Program-made: the position numbers and the translations under genes
Shown: in pieces, positions 6,698 to 14,247 of the stretch
Layout of the letters: every line of letters begins with the position of its first letter
Numbering within the stretch: the stretch's first letter is position 1
DNA from: Desulfobacteraceae bacterium 4572_89
GTDB lineage: Bacteria > Desulfobacterota > Desulfobacteria > Desulfobacterales > Desulfobacteraceae
Assembly (NCBI GenBank): GCA_002085465.1
Contig: NBML01000038.1
Location: 1 to 16,980 of the forward strand
Length of the DNA stretch: 16,980 nt
Reading direction: 5' to 3'
Notes under the pieces: generated by a model
The model's input: the letters and a program-made list of their open reading frames with translations, nothing else
Told to the model about the DNA's origin: nothing
The model's database searches: none

Positions 6698-7668
6698 TGA
6701 CATTTCTGAAAGTAAGTGATCTGGAAGTTGAATTTTGCGTGGACAAAAAAAAAAGTACCCCCATTGAGCGTGTCTCCTTTGAAATGAAAAAAGGCGAAGT
6801 CCTGGGCATGGTAGGCGAAACCGGATCCGGCAAATCCTTGACCGCCCATGCCATCATGGGGCTCTCCTCTCTGGTCGGGGGCAAAATTCGCGGGCGTGTT
6901 GAATTCGGAGAAAAGAATCTTTTGTCTTTGTCTGAAAAAGAGATGCAGTCCATTCGGGGGTCACAGATCGCCTTTATTCCTCAAAATCCCATGACTTCTT
7001 TGGATCCTGTTTATCGGGTGGGGGATCAAATTGTTGAGGGGTTATACAAACACAGAAAAATCAGCAAACGCAATGCCAGGATCAAGGCATTGGAAATCAT
7101 GGAAAAGCTGCAGATTCCAAAAGCAAACCGTGTTTTCCAGCAATACCCTCATCAGCTTTCCGGCGGATTAAAACAGAGAATCGTCATTGCCATAGGCTTG
7201 TGTACCAGTCCTCAATTATTGATCGCAGATGAACCCACAACAGCCCTGGATGTCACGGTGCAGGCCCAGATCATGCGATTGTTCCTAAAGATGACGGTGG
7301 AAAAGGGAATCGGTTTGCTGCTCATTACCCACGATCTGGGCGTCATTGCCCAGGTGTCGGATAAAATAGCCGTAATGTATGCGGGAAACATTGTTGAATT
7401 CGGTCCGATAAAAACTGTGTTTAATACCCCCCATCATCCCTATACTAAGGCGTTGCTCAACTGCATCCCCACCATTGGGATGAAAAAAGGCTCCCTGGAT
7501 GCCATTTACGGGAATGTGCCAACCGTGGGAAATTATCCCCAGGGATGTCGTTATCAGCCCCGCTGTTTGGACAGCTTTAAACCGTGTGAAACGAAAGTCC
7601 CTGAATTGATTGAGCTTGGGCAAGATACACGGGTCGCCTGCCATAAATATAATGGGAATAAGGATTGA
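6697..7668 (+). CDS. Peptide ABC transporter ATPase, OppD/DppD type
   Basis: Cytoplasmic ATPase that powers import. In the 323 residues: Walker A GETGSGKS (40-47), Q-loop Gln at about 96, ABC signature LSGGLKQR (154-161), Walker B LLIADEP (174-180) with catalytic Glu, and switch His at about 212. The family-specific C-terminal extension follows, with HHPYTKALL (246-254) and four cysteines (284, 290, 297, 315) in the pattern GCRYQPRC...C...ACH. Those cysteines are conserved in Opp/Dpp ATPases, some of which bind an iron-sulfur cluster. The start overlaps the permease stop by one base and AAGGAG lies upstream. The next ATPase gene begins 4 nt after the stop. Confidence 0.94.
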   Translation: MTFLKVSDLEVEFCVDKKKSTPIERVSFEMKKGEVLGMVGETGSGKSLTAHAIMGLSSLVGGKIRGRVEFGEKNLLSLSEKEMQSIRGSQIAFIPQNPMTSLDPVYRVGDQIVEGLYKHRKISKRNARIKALEIMEKLQIPKANRVFQQYPHQLSGGLKQRIVIAIGLCTSPQLLIADEPTTALDVTVQAQIMRLFLKMTVEKGIGLLLITHDLGVIAQVSDKIAVMYAGNIVEFGPIKTVFNTPHHPYTKALLNCIPTIGMKKGSLDAIYGNVPTVGNYPQGCRYQPRCLDSFKPCETKVPELIELGQDTRVACHKYNGNKD

Positions 7669-7672
7669 TCTG

Positions 7673-8653
7673 ATGGAAAAATTTTTAGAAATCAATGATC
7701 TCTCAGTCTCCTTTGGCGTGAGAGGAGGGCTTTTATTGCGCAAGATCGGGACCATAAAAGCGGTGAATAACGCCACTTTTTCGATTAATAAAGGGGAAAT
7801 TGTCGGTGTCGTTGGTGAGTCTGGATGCGGTAAATCAACCCTGGCCCGCTTGATTCTCAGGCTGGTTGAACCCGATAGTGGCAGCATCTCTTTTAACGGG
7901 ACAGATCTCTTAAAGATGTCAAAAAAAGAGATGCAATGGCAACGGCGGCACATGCAGATGGTTTTTCAGGATCCGTATTCTGCCATGGACCCCCTTTATA
8001 CGATTTATAGAAGCCTGTGCGAGCCGTTTCAAATTCAAAAGATCAAACTCACCAAAGCGGAACAGCATAAAAAAGTGGCTGAGCTCCTTGAGTTAGTGGG
8101 TCTAAATTCAGACCACGGATTTGCCTATCCCCATGAGCTTTCCGGCGGGCAAAAACAACGGGCAGACATTGCCCGGGCTCTGGCCTTGAACCCTCAGTTT
8201 TTGATACTGGATGAACCCACCGCTGCTCTGGATGTATCGGTTCAAGCCCAGATTATTAAATTGTTGGAAGGGTTAAGGGAAAAATTGAATCTGACATTTT
8301 TGTTCATCTCCCATGATCTGTCATTGGTCAGTTATTTTTGTGACCGGGTTGTTGTTATGTATTTGGGCAGAATTGTGGAGAATATTTCTGCGGAGTTGAT
8401 CGGAAAAACACCCTATCACCCCTATACAAAAGCGCTGATCGAGAGCATCTTTAAAACTGTTCCCGGTGAAAAAAACGAGGTCGATCCCCTGGAAGGGGAG
8501 GTCCCCAGCCCCTTTAATTTGCCACCTGGTTGTGTGTTTGTGTCAAGATGCAGATATGCCCAAAAAGTGTGCCGGGAAAAATTGCCTGTTCTGGAAAACA
8601 CAGGCCAGGGTGGCCAGGTGGCCTGCCATTTCCCACTGAATGCCATTGGCTGA
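7673..8653 (+). CDS. Peptide ABC transporter ATPase, OppF/DppF type
   Basis: Partner ATPase of the preceding protein; the two form the asymmetric nucleotide-binding dimer. I chose ATG 7673 because AAGGA lies 8 nt upstream and the protein starts MEKFLEINDLSVSF; longer in-frame starts (7610, 7652) would overlap the previous gene and add unrelated residues. The 326-residue protein has Walker A GESGCGKST (48-56), Q-loop Gln 99, signature LSGGQKQR (156-163), Walker B LILDEP (177-182) and switch His at about 214. A 10-residue basic insert (RGGLLLRKIG) lies before Walker A, as is common in OppF. The C-terminal region has YHPYTKALI and cysteines 287, 293, 300 and 318, the same layout as in the partner. 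Confidence 0.94.
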   Translation: MEKFLEINDLSVSFGVRGGLLLRKIGTIKAVNNATFSINKGEIVGVVGESGCGKSTLARLILRLVEPDSGSISFNGTDLLKMSKKEMQWQRRHMQMVFQDPYSAMDPLYTIYRSLCEPFQIQKIKLTKAEQHKKVAELLELVGLNSDHGFAYPHELSGGQKQRADIARALALNPQFLILDEPTAALDVSVQAQIIKLLEGLREKLNLTFLFISHDLSLVSYFCDRVVVMYLGRIVENISAELIGKTPYHPYTKALIESIFKTVPGEKNEVDPLEGEVPSPFNLPPGCVFVSRCRYAQKVCREKLPVLENTGQGGQVACHFPLNAIG

Positions 8654-8715
8654 GACCGTAATGACATCATGTCTGGGAATTTTTTTTTAAATCCTTTTTT
8701 TTGTGGAAATTGACC

Positions 8716-10329
8716 ATGTGTGATCTACTGATAAAAAATGGTACAATCATTGACGGCACAGGTTCCCCTGGTTTTCCGGCGGACATTTTAGTGAAAGACG
8801 GAAAAATCGAAATGATCGGGGCCTCCCTTGAAATAGAGTGTCAAACCATTTTGGATACGTCACAAAAGATTGTCTGTCCGGGATTTATTGATATTCATTC
8901 GCATACTGACACGACCATTTTAATCAATCCCAAAGCGGAAAGCAAAATCCGGCAGGGCATCACCACGGAAATCGTAGGGAACTGCGGGATGAGCGCAGCA
9001 CCGCTCACCCCTGATTTTTTACCCCAATTAAAGGATCACCTGGGCGTAAGATCTGATTATGGTCCCCCTGGGGACATTGGGAAATTCTGGATGACTTTTG
9101 GCGAGTATATCGATCATTTAAATAACCTGCCATTGGGGATCAACTTGATGCCCATGGTGGGGTATGGGACATTGCGGTGTGCAGTGATGGGCCTGAAAAA
9201 CTCGGCACCGTCTCCAAAGGAAATGAGGGCAATGGAGGACTTGCTGCAAAAGAGCCTGGAACAGGGCGCAGCTGGGCTGTCAACAGGGCTTGAATATATT
9301 CCCGATTCCCTTAGCCATCCAGATGAATTGATCCGGCTGTGCCGGGTGATTGCGCGCAACAACAAGCTGTATGCCTCCCATATCAGGGGAGAATCGCAGA
9401 CCCTTTTCCCCGCGGTAGAAGAGGCGATTCAAACAGCTGAGATGTCAGGATGTCGTGTTGAAATTTCGCATTTAAAGCTTGGCGGGACATTCAACTGGGG
9501 AAAAACAGAAAAATTGTTTGCCCTTCTGGAAAAAGCGCTCTCAAGGGGTGTCCGTCTTTCCTGGGATCAGTATCCCTATACGGCCTGGGGAACCGGTTTG
9601 GCTGATTATATTCCCCGCTGGGTTCAAGAGGAAGGTCATCAAAAATTTGTGACCTACTTAAGCGATCCCGCCACGCGAAAAAAAATCCGTCGGGAAATAG
9701 AACAGGCCATTAAAACCGGAAATCATGCCTATAATACAGCGCCCTGGGAAAATGTCCAAATTTCCATGGTAAGATCCACCGAATACAAGTTTGTTGAAGG
9801 AAAACGCGTGTCTCAAATCGCCAAAGATCTTGATGTCGACCCCATTGAGTGTGTGTTTGATCTGTTGATTGCTGAGAAAGGATCTGTTGCAATACTGGTC
9901 TTCTGCATGGATGACCAAGATATCAAAACCATCATGAAGCATCCTTTGACCATGATTGCCAGTGACGGCAGGGCCGTTGCAACCTATGGAAAATTGCATG
10001 AGGGAAGCCCCCATCCCCGGTATTATGGCGCCTTTCCCAGGGTCTTGGGCAAATATGTAAGAGAAGAAAAGGTGTTCTCCCTTGAAACAGCCGTTCAAAA
10101 AATGACCTCAATGCCAGCTGACATCATGGGATTGGATGATCGCGGCATCCTTTCATGCGGCAGGGTTGCCGATATCACGATATTTGATCCAAAAACCATA
10201 TCTGATATGGCAAGTTTTGAGAGTCCCCATCAATATTCAAAGGGAATTGAGCATGTCATCATATCAGGACATAGTATTATCCATGATGGAGAACACACGA
10301 ACAGAATGGCGGGTCAGGTGATTCAATAA
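8716..10329 (+). CDS. dan: N-acyl-D-amino-acid deacylase (D-aminoacylase), amidohydrolase superfamily
   Basis: Hydrolyses N-acyl-D-amino acids to the free D-amino acid and a carboxylate. I prefer ATG 8716 (MCDLLIKNGTIIDGTGSPGF, the usual family start) over an in-frame TTG at 8701; no strong ribosome binding site was seen for either. The 537-residue protein carries metal ligands in family order: HSH (61 and 63), Cys 90 in GNCG, His 222 in SHIRGE, His 252 in ISHLK, and catalytic Asp 417 in ASDGRA. These align with the H67/H69/C96/H220/H250/D366 set of the Alcaligenes enzyme, with about 50 extra residues between the last two. The gene lies 62 nt after the second ATPase gene, probably in the same operon. 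Cytoplasmic, no signal peptide. The acyl and side-chain preference is not readable. Confidence 0.9.
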   Translation: MCDLLIKNGTIIDGTGSPGFPADILVKDGKIEMIGASLEIECQTILDTSQKIVCPGFIDIHSHTDTTILINPKAESKIRQGITTEIVGNCGMSAAPLTPDFLPQLKDHLGVRSDYGPPGDIGKFWMTFGEYIDHLNNLPLGINLMPMVGYGTLRCAVMGLKNSAPSPKEMRAMEDLLQKSLEQGAAGLSTGLEYIPDSLSHPDELIRLCRVIARNNKLYASHIRGESQTLFPAVEEAIQTAEMSGCRVEISHLKLGGTFNWGKTEKLFALLEKALSRGVRLSWDQYPYTAWGTGLADYIPRWVQEEGHQKFVTYLSDPATRKKIRREIEQAIKTGNHAYNTAPWENVQISMVRSTEYKFVEGKRVSQIAKDLDVDPIECVFDLLIAEKGSVAILVFCMDDQDIKTIMKHPLTMIASDGRAVATYGKLHEGSPHPRYYGAFPRVLGKYVREEKVFSLETAVQKMTSMPADIMGLDDRGILSCGRVADITIFDPKTISDMASFESPHQYSKGIEHVIISGHSIIHDGEHTNRMAGQVIQ

Positions 10330-10436
10330 AAAAATGCAGCATTAAAGTACCGACAACAGAGCTCCGGCGGCGGCATAGTTCTATTTTTAATGTATGTCAG
10401 ATCGTATTTGAACGATTAATATTTCGTCAAAGATCT
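10330..10436. other. Convergent intergenic region between deacylase and Lrp genes
   Basis: The 107 nt between the two convergent genes contain only a weak 5-bp hairpin (ATCGT/ACGAT, 10401-10416). No clear bidirectional terminator was seen, so readthrough in both directions is possible. Confidence 0.3.
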
Positions 10437-10913
10437 CTACCAATTGATACCCGGCGGCAGAAGGGTCCACTTTTTCTTTGACTTCATCACAACAAAAGAC
10501 TCGCTATAGTCTATATTGCCTTGCTGGGGAAGCTTGGAGGACATAAAGCTATACAGTTCCTCCATATTGTTTGAAAAAAGAACTTCTGCAAAAATATCAT
10601 ACCGCCCGGTCACCGCATAGACACTATCCACTTCCTGAAACTCTGAGAGTTCGTTCAAGGTTTCATCTATCTTTGAGTCGTCAATGACCCGCATGGCCAC
10701 AAGCGCCATAAACAGTTTTTCAATTTTAAAGACATCTATCAAGCCAGCAATTTTTAAGACACCTGACTGCAATAAATTTTTAATTCGTACCTGCAGGGTG
10801 GGGCTGGTGATTTCCAATTTTTCGACCAGCTCTTTGACCGGCATCCGACCATCCTGGCTCAGATAGTATAATAGTTTTTTATCCAGAGCATCCAGTTTTT
10901 TCATATCACCCAT
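10437..10913 (-). CDS. Lrp/AsnC-family transcriptional regulator
   Basis: Amino-acid-sensing DNA-binding protein of 158 residues. It starts at 10913 after AAGGGG (7 nt upstream). The N-terminus is classic for the family: LDALDKKLLYYLSQDGRMPV (7-26), then a helix-turn-helix at about 28-50 (VKELVEKLEITSPTLQVRIK). The C-terminal RAM effector domain spans about 65-145 and includes VYAVTGRYDIFAEVLF, the Gly-Tyr/Asp loop that usually binds the amino acid. It is the last gene of the minus-strand block, 25 nt after rocD, so it is likely co-transcribed with the racemase and aminotransferase and may control them or the convergent transporter operon. Which amino acid it senses is not visible. Confidence 0.92.
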   Translation of the reverse strand: MGDMKKLDALDKKLLYYLSQDGRMPVKELVEKLEITSPTLQVRIKNLLQSGVLKIAGLIDVFKIEKLFMALVAMRVIDDSKIDETLNELSEFQEVDSVYAVTGRYDIFAEVLFSNNMEELYSFMSSKLPQQGNIDYSESFVVMKSKKKWTLLPPGINW

Positions 10914-10938
10914 ACTTTAACCCCTTGGTTCGCTGTTA

Positions 10939-12123
10939 TCAACCAATCACCCTATGAATTTTCTCCAGTGCATAGTCAATATCTTTTTTTGTCACCACAA
11001 GGGGCGGTGCAAACCGGATAATATTTTCATGGGTCTCTTTGCAGAGAAGACCCTTGTCTTTCAAATTTTCACAATAGGCTCTTACATCTACCTTATTGGA
11101 AATAAATTCCAGCCCGATCATCAAACCCCGGCCTCGTACTTCTTTGATTAAGGGATTTTTCAGGGTTTTTAATCCCTCTAAAAAATAATCCCCCATGGCG
11201 GCTGAATTCTCAACCATCTTTTCCTTGACCAGCACCTTGAGCGCTGCCCTGGCCACGGCACAGGCCAGAGGATTACCACCAAAGGTGCTGCCATGTTCAC
11301 CCGGATTGAGCACATCCATGATCTCTGTATTGGACAAAACCGCAGACACGGGATATAGGCCGCCGGACAATGCCTTGCCGATCAGGGTCATGTCTGCCTC
11401 AATGCTTTCATGCTCTTCAGCCAGAAGTTTTCCTGTGCGGCCGAGGCCTGTCTGGATTTCATCAAGAATCAGAACAACATTGTTCTCGCTGCAGATCTGT
11501 CTGACCTCTTTTAAATACCCGTCCGGCGGAATAATGACACCGGCTTCCCCCTGGATGGGCTCCACCATAAAGGCAATTGTGTTTTTAGTAATGGCCGTTT
11601 TCAATGCATCGGCATCACCAAATGGGATACTTTTGAATCCCGGCGTAAACGGGCCAAAGCCTTTTTTGGCACCCGGGTCTGAGCTGAAACTGACAATGGT
11701 GATGGTCCTGCCGTGGAAATTATTATCACAGACAATGATCTCGGCCTTATTTTCTGCAATACCCTTGGTATATCCCCATTTTCGGACCGTCTTGATGGCG
11801 GTTTCCACGGCTTCTGCACCGCTGTTCATGGGCAAAACCTTATGGGAATGGGTCAAGTCGCATAATTCTTTGTAAAATAAGCTTAATTGATCATTGCGAA
11901 AGGCCCGGGACGTTAGAGAAAGCTTACCGGCTTGTTCGGTCAAGGCCTTGACGATCTCAGGATGGCAATGCCCCTGATTCACGGCCGAATAAGCGGACAG
12001 GCAATCCATATAGCGTTTGCCGTCCACATCCCATACCCAGATACCTTCCCCTCTGTTCAGGACTACATCCAGGGGTTTGTAATTGTTTGCTCCTAATTTC
12101 TTTTCAATTTCAAGGGCATCCAT
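10939..12123 (-). CDS. rocD: Ornithine aminotransferase (ornithine-oxo-acid transaminase)
   Basis: PLP enzyme of the class-III aminotransferase family that converts L-ornithine and 2-oxoglutarate to glutamate-5-semialdehyde and glutamate. The start at 12123 ([20 protein letters not shown]) has AGAGGA upstream; the longer in-frame start at 12168 adds 15 unrelated residues. Length 394 matches RocD (about 400). Landmarks: [20 protein letters not shown] (38-57), [14 protein letters not shown] (99-112), cofactor-binding Asp 221 in [14 protein letters not shown], Schiff-base Lys 250 in LIGKALSGG, and [14 protein letters not shown]. The [10 protein letters not shown] segment separates RocD from acetylornithine and GABA transaminases in my reading. 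Cytoplasmic. It follows the racemase gene by 149 nt and precedes the regulator by 25 nt. Confidence 0.92.
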   Translation of the reverse strand: MDALEIEKKLGANNYKPLDVVLNRGEGIWVWDVDGKRYMDCLSAYSAVNQGHCHPEIVKALTEQAGKLSLTSRAFRNDQLSLFYKELCDLTHSHKVLPMNSGAEAVETAIKTVRKWGYTKGIAENKAEIIVCDNNFHGRTITIVSFSSDPGAKKGFGPFTPGFKSIPFGDADALKTAITKNTIAFMVEPIQGEAGVIIPPDGYLKEVRQICSENNVVLILDEIQTGLGRTGKLLAEEHESIEADMTLIGKALSGGLYPVSAVLSNTEIMDVLNPGEHGSTFGGNPLACAVARAALKVLVKEKMVENSAAMGDYFLEGLKTLKNPLIKEVRGRGLMIGLEFISNKVDVRAYCENLKDKGLLCKETHENIIRFAPPLVVTKKDIDYALEKIHRVIG

Positions 12124-12182
12124 TTTATCATCCTCTTTTGAATAAAGATTAAATAAAAAATCAGGCATCCTTTAAAAGTGAT

Positions 12183-12250
12183 TTACTCTTTCTTAGAGTA
12201 ATCCCCATTTGCACGGGCTTTTTCCCAAAAGACTGTAAAGTACTTTTGGG
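12183..12250 (-). promoter_or_regulatory. Two perfect hairpins in the racemase-rocD gap
   Basis: In the 149-nt leader of rocD, TTACTCT (12183-12189) and AGAGTAA (12195-12201) form a perfect 7-bp dyad with a 5-nt centre, about 60-78 nt upstream of the rocD start. Further upstream, CCCAAAAG (12224-12231) pairs perfectly with CTTTTGGG (12243-12250) across an 11-nt loop. Neither is followed by T on the minus strand, so they are not classic terminators. The dyad may be an operator for the Lrp-type protein, or both may be mRNA processing or leader structures. Confidence 0.4.
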
Positions 12251-12272
12251 GTCATACTAAGGATACCAAAAA

Positions 12273-13382
12273 TTAATCAATTTGTTTGTACTGTCCTTCA
12301 TTTAAGTATACTTTTTCTATGTAGGCAGAGGTCATTGCCGACAACTGGGCACTATAGGTCAGATGAAACCGAATCTGATCTCCCACTTTAATATCTGCTC
12401 CTTTTAAATCAACAACCACGTGATCACTGCTGGCACCGATGATTTCCATATCACCCACCGGTGTTAACCCTTGAATCAGTACATCCTGGCGACCAATTCC
12501 CAGAATAGCCCTTTTGATAGAGCCCCGATCAAGAAATACCGGAACATCTCCAAACGCATCCGTGCTGACGGTACCCCGGGGAAGAGAATCCTTTTGTTTG
12601 AGTTCTATGACTTCTGCCACCAAACAGCTGGTATCTGTTTCAAGTGCTTCAATCCGCTCATAGTCAACCGTATTGCGACCGGTAAAGATCATTTCACCGA
12701 TCCTCAGGTTATTAATTCTTCCCAGCCGATCCGTCTTCTTTACCCATGGATAATTTGCAGAATTGCCCCCGGAAATCAGCTCAAAATTGAAGTTGAATTT
12801 TTTTTCCAATGCCATCGCAATCCTGGAGAGTTCATCCATTTTCTCCTGGTCCGGAAGAATCGCCCCGATACATCCAAGGTTTGTGCCGATGCCAATGGGT
12901 TTGATGCCGTCAAAGGTGAGCAGAGTGCCAAAGGTCTGCTCCATATCCTCCGGCAGAATACCTTCCCGCAAATCACCCAGGTCCACCATCAAAATGATGC
13001 GATGAATCTTGTTTTGAATTTTGGCTTCCTCGGACAGCAATCGGATGATCTCCAGTTCCGAGTTAAGGCTGATGTCGGCGTATTTTACAACCTGTTTAAG
13101 ATTACTCATGGACGGTGTTCTGATGAGGACCAGCGTATTTTGAATACCGGCATCTCTTATCTTTTTAATATTTTCTATTCTGGAGTCGGCAAGAAAGTCG
13201 ACCCCGGCTGCGGCCATAGTTACAGCAACCTGGGGACTGCCAAGAACACCTTTGGTAACTCCCATCATGGAGATCCCTCTGGACAGAAACATATCGTTTA
13301 ACCGTTTTGTATTTCTATATATTTTGCCAAGATCAATTTCTATTCTCGGGTAACTTGAAAAAATATTGTGAGAATTTGTCAT
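12273..13382 (-). CDS. orr: Ornithine racemase-like PLP enzyme (alanine racemase N-terminal fold)
   Basis: Likely interconverts the D and L forms of an amino acid, ornithine being the best guess. The 369-residue protein starting at ATG 13382 begins with MTNSHNIFSSYPRIEIDLGK; upstream in-frame residues (to 13454) are Cys-rich and look non-coding. The ribosome binding site is weak (AGGA about 13 nt away). PLP Lys is Lys 44 in MMGVTKGVLG, followed by DFLADSRIENIKKI (62-75), LMVDLGDLREGI (131-142), GIGTNLGCIGA (164-174), SGGNSANYPWV and RIGEMIFTGR. The VDLGDLREG and GTNLGC motifs match the Orr/YhfX branch rather than biosynthetic alanine racemase. A neighbouring ornithine aminotransferase supports ornithine as substrate. 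Alternatives: racemase for lysine, glutamate or another amino acid. Confidence 0.82.
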   Translation of the reverse strand: MTNSHNIFSSYPRIEIDLGKIYRNTKRLNDMFLSRGISMMGVTKGVLGSPQVAVTMAAAGVDFLADSRIENIKKIRDAGIQNTLVLIRTPSMSNLKQVVKYADISLNSELEIIRLLSEEAKIQNKIHRIILMVDLGDLREGILPEDMEQTFGTLLTFDGIKPIGIGTNLGCIGAILPDQEKMDELSRIAMALEKKFNFNFELISGGNSANYPWVKKTDRLGRINNLRIGEMIFTGRNTVDYERIEALETDTSCLVAEVIELKQKDSLPRGTVSTDAFGDVPVFLDRGSIKRAILGIGRQDVLIQGLTPVGDMEIIGASSDHVVVDLKGADIKVGDQIRFHLTYSAQLSAMTSAYIEKVYLNEGQYKQID

Positions 13383-13600
13383 CGGTTGTATCAAATCCTG
13401 TCTGTATAAGAGTGCTGGATGCCTATTGCACAGGCTGCAAAAACAAAAGAACACAGAATTATTTACTAAAAAAACAGATTCTCTCTTTTTGCTCCGTTAA
13501 AAAAAATTATAGTTATTGGCAAACTATTACCTCTAAATATTTAATATAGGCAAAATTAAAAGTGTTGGATTTCAGGATTTTATCAGGAGGGGTCAGACTT
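13383..13600. other. Upstream region of the racemase operon
   Basis: No gene was seen. The region is AT-rich from about 13450 to 13570 and should contain the minus-strand promoter of the racemase-rocD-lrp block, but I cannot place confident -35 and -10 boxes. GAGGGGTC at 13587-13594 leads into the hairpin at 13601. Confidence 0.3.
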
Positions 13601-13632
13601 GGGGCAGGTCCAAAATTATTTGGGCCTGCCCC
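13601..13632. repeat. Strong GC hairpin
   Basis: GGGGCAGG (13601-13608) pairs perfectly with CCTGCCCC (13625-13632), extended inward by TCC/GGG pairs around an AT loop. No T-run follows on either strand, so a simple terminator is unlikely. It overlaps the 3' end of the possible gene remnant at 13616. Confidence 0.5.
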
Positions 13633-13901
13633 CTTCTATACAACTGGAACAATAGTATTTATAATCCATGCCAAATTGGTTAAGCCTTGTCTCTAAGAGC
13701 TCAAGCCTCTTTTCCATTTCATATGGGTAAGATTGCTAATGTATAGGAAAAGTCGTAGGTCGATTGTTCCTGAATTGTTCCATCAACAGACTTTGATCTC
13801 AGTATTAAAAATGGTAAGAGACTCTCATCTGGTGAAACGGAGTCAAGCTCTTCAGGGAGCAACTTGGCAAGGGGTAACCAGATGCAGATAGCATTGAACA
13901 A
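13616..13901 (-). pseudogene. Possible degraded small gene, one frameshift
   Basis: I do not recognise it. On the minus strand a frame starting at 13901 (MFNAICIWLPLAKLLPEELD) ends at 13719, but skipping one base in the CCC at about 13733-13735 continues into a protein-like tail, EMEKRLELLETRLNQFGMDY, then KYYCSSCIEGG, to a stop at 13616. Joined, this gives about 95 residues with a short helical segment and a CxxC pair near the end. The homopolymer position of the shift suggests decay or a read error. It could equally be chance open sequence. Confidence 0.25.
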
Positions 13902-13907
13902 TGCAGC

Positions 13908-13939
13908 AGAGGGGAGTAGCCTACAAGCTGCTCCCCTCT
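13908..13939. repeat. 13-bp stem hairpin
   Basis: AGAGGGGAGTAGC (13908-13920) pairs with GCTGCTCCCCTCT (13927-13939), 12 Watson-Crick pairs plus one G-T, with a 6-nt loop CTACAA. No T-run flanks it on either side, so it is not a typical intrinsic terminator. It may be an element end or a structured RNA piece. Confidence 0.55.
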
Positions 13940-14004
13940 CAATCCATCTAATCGGGGGTGCCCTGTATTATTCAAGCTTTTCTGCCATGCCTTAAAAAAC
14001 CCAT

Positions 14005-14196
14005 CTAAAATTGATAGAGCGTAGCGATTCCTTTGCTCAGGCGGTTAAGGCAAAAGCGAGGGAATTCAAGATCTTTTGCAACTTCAGAATTGTTGTTTTT
14101 TTTGCTGACAGGTGATTTGAATTTTAAGGTGTTAAACCCGTATGTGGCGATTAAGTAATAAACATGACTTACCCACATGAAATGGAAAAGAGCCAT
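14005..14196 (-). CDS. Doubtful 63-codon reading frame or transposon scrap
   Basis: A minus-strand frame starts MALFHFMWVSHVYYLIATYG and ends LNRLSKGIATLYQF. A GAG lies 6 nt before the ATG, a weak ribosome binding site. No domain was recognised. It sits alone in the 865-nt gap between the racemase and FmdE genes; it may be spurious or a remnant of a lost gene. Confidence 0.2.
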   Translation of the reverse strand: MALFHFMWVSHVYYLIATYGFNTLKFKSPVSKKNNNSEVAKDLEFPRFCLNRLSKGIATLYQF

Positions 14197-14247
14197 TTAT
14201 AGCTCATAATATAGATGATTCTGATCCATAAAACAAGTGATTTTAAA

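Noticed and set aside
7610..7672. Longer start for the second peptide ATPase
   Set aside because: It lies inside the previous gene and adds residues with no family match; ATG 7673 has a good ribosome binding site.
7285..7953. 222-codon minus-strand reading frame
   Set aside because: It lies antisense to two clear ATPase genes, has no ribosome binding site or recognisable motif, and is a shadow frame.
8683..8702. T-runs between the second ATPase and deacylase genes as a terminator
   Set aside because: The only stem upstream (GACAT/ATGTC with a one-base gap) cannot form a stable hairpin, so an operon break is not supported.
11195..11875. 226-codon plus-strand reading frame
   Set aside because: Antisense to rocD, low-complexity Ser/Pro-rich content and no motif; shadow of a conserved gene.
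12224..12250. Perfect 8-bp hairpin as terminator of the racemase gene
   Set aside because: On the minus strand it is followed by A-rich, not T-rich, sequence, so it does not meet the intrinsic terminator pattern; kept only as a structural feature.
12471..13301. 276-codon plus-strand reading frame
   Set aside because: Fully antisense to the racemase gene, whose protein has all expected motifs; no family resemblance in the antisense product.
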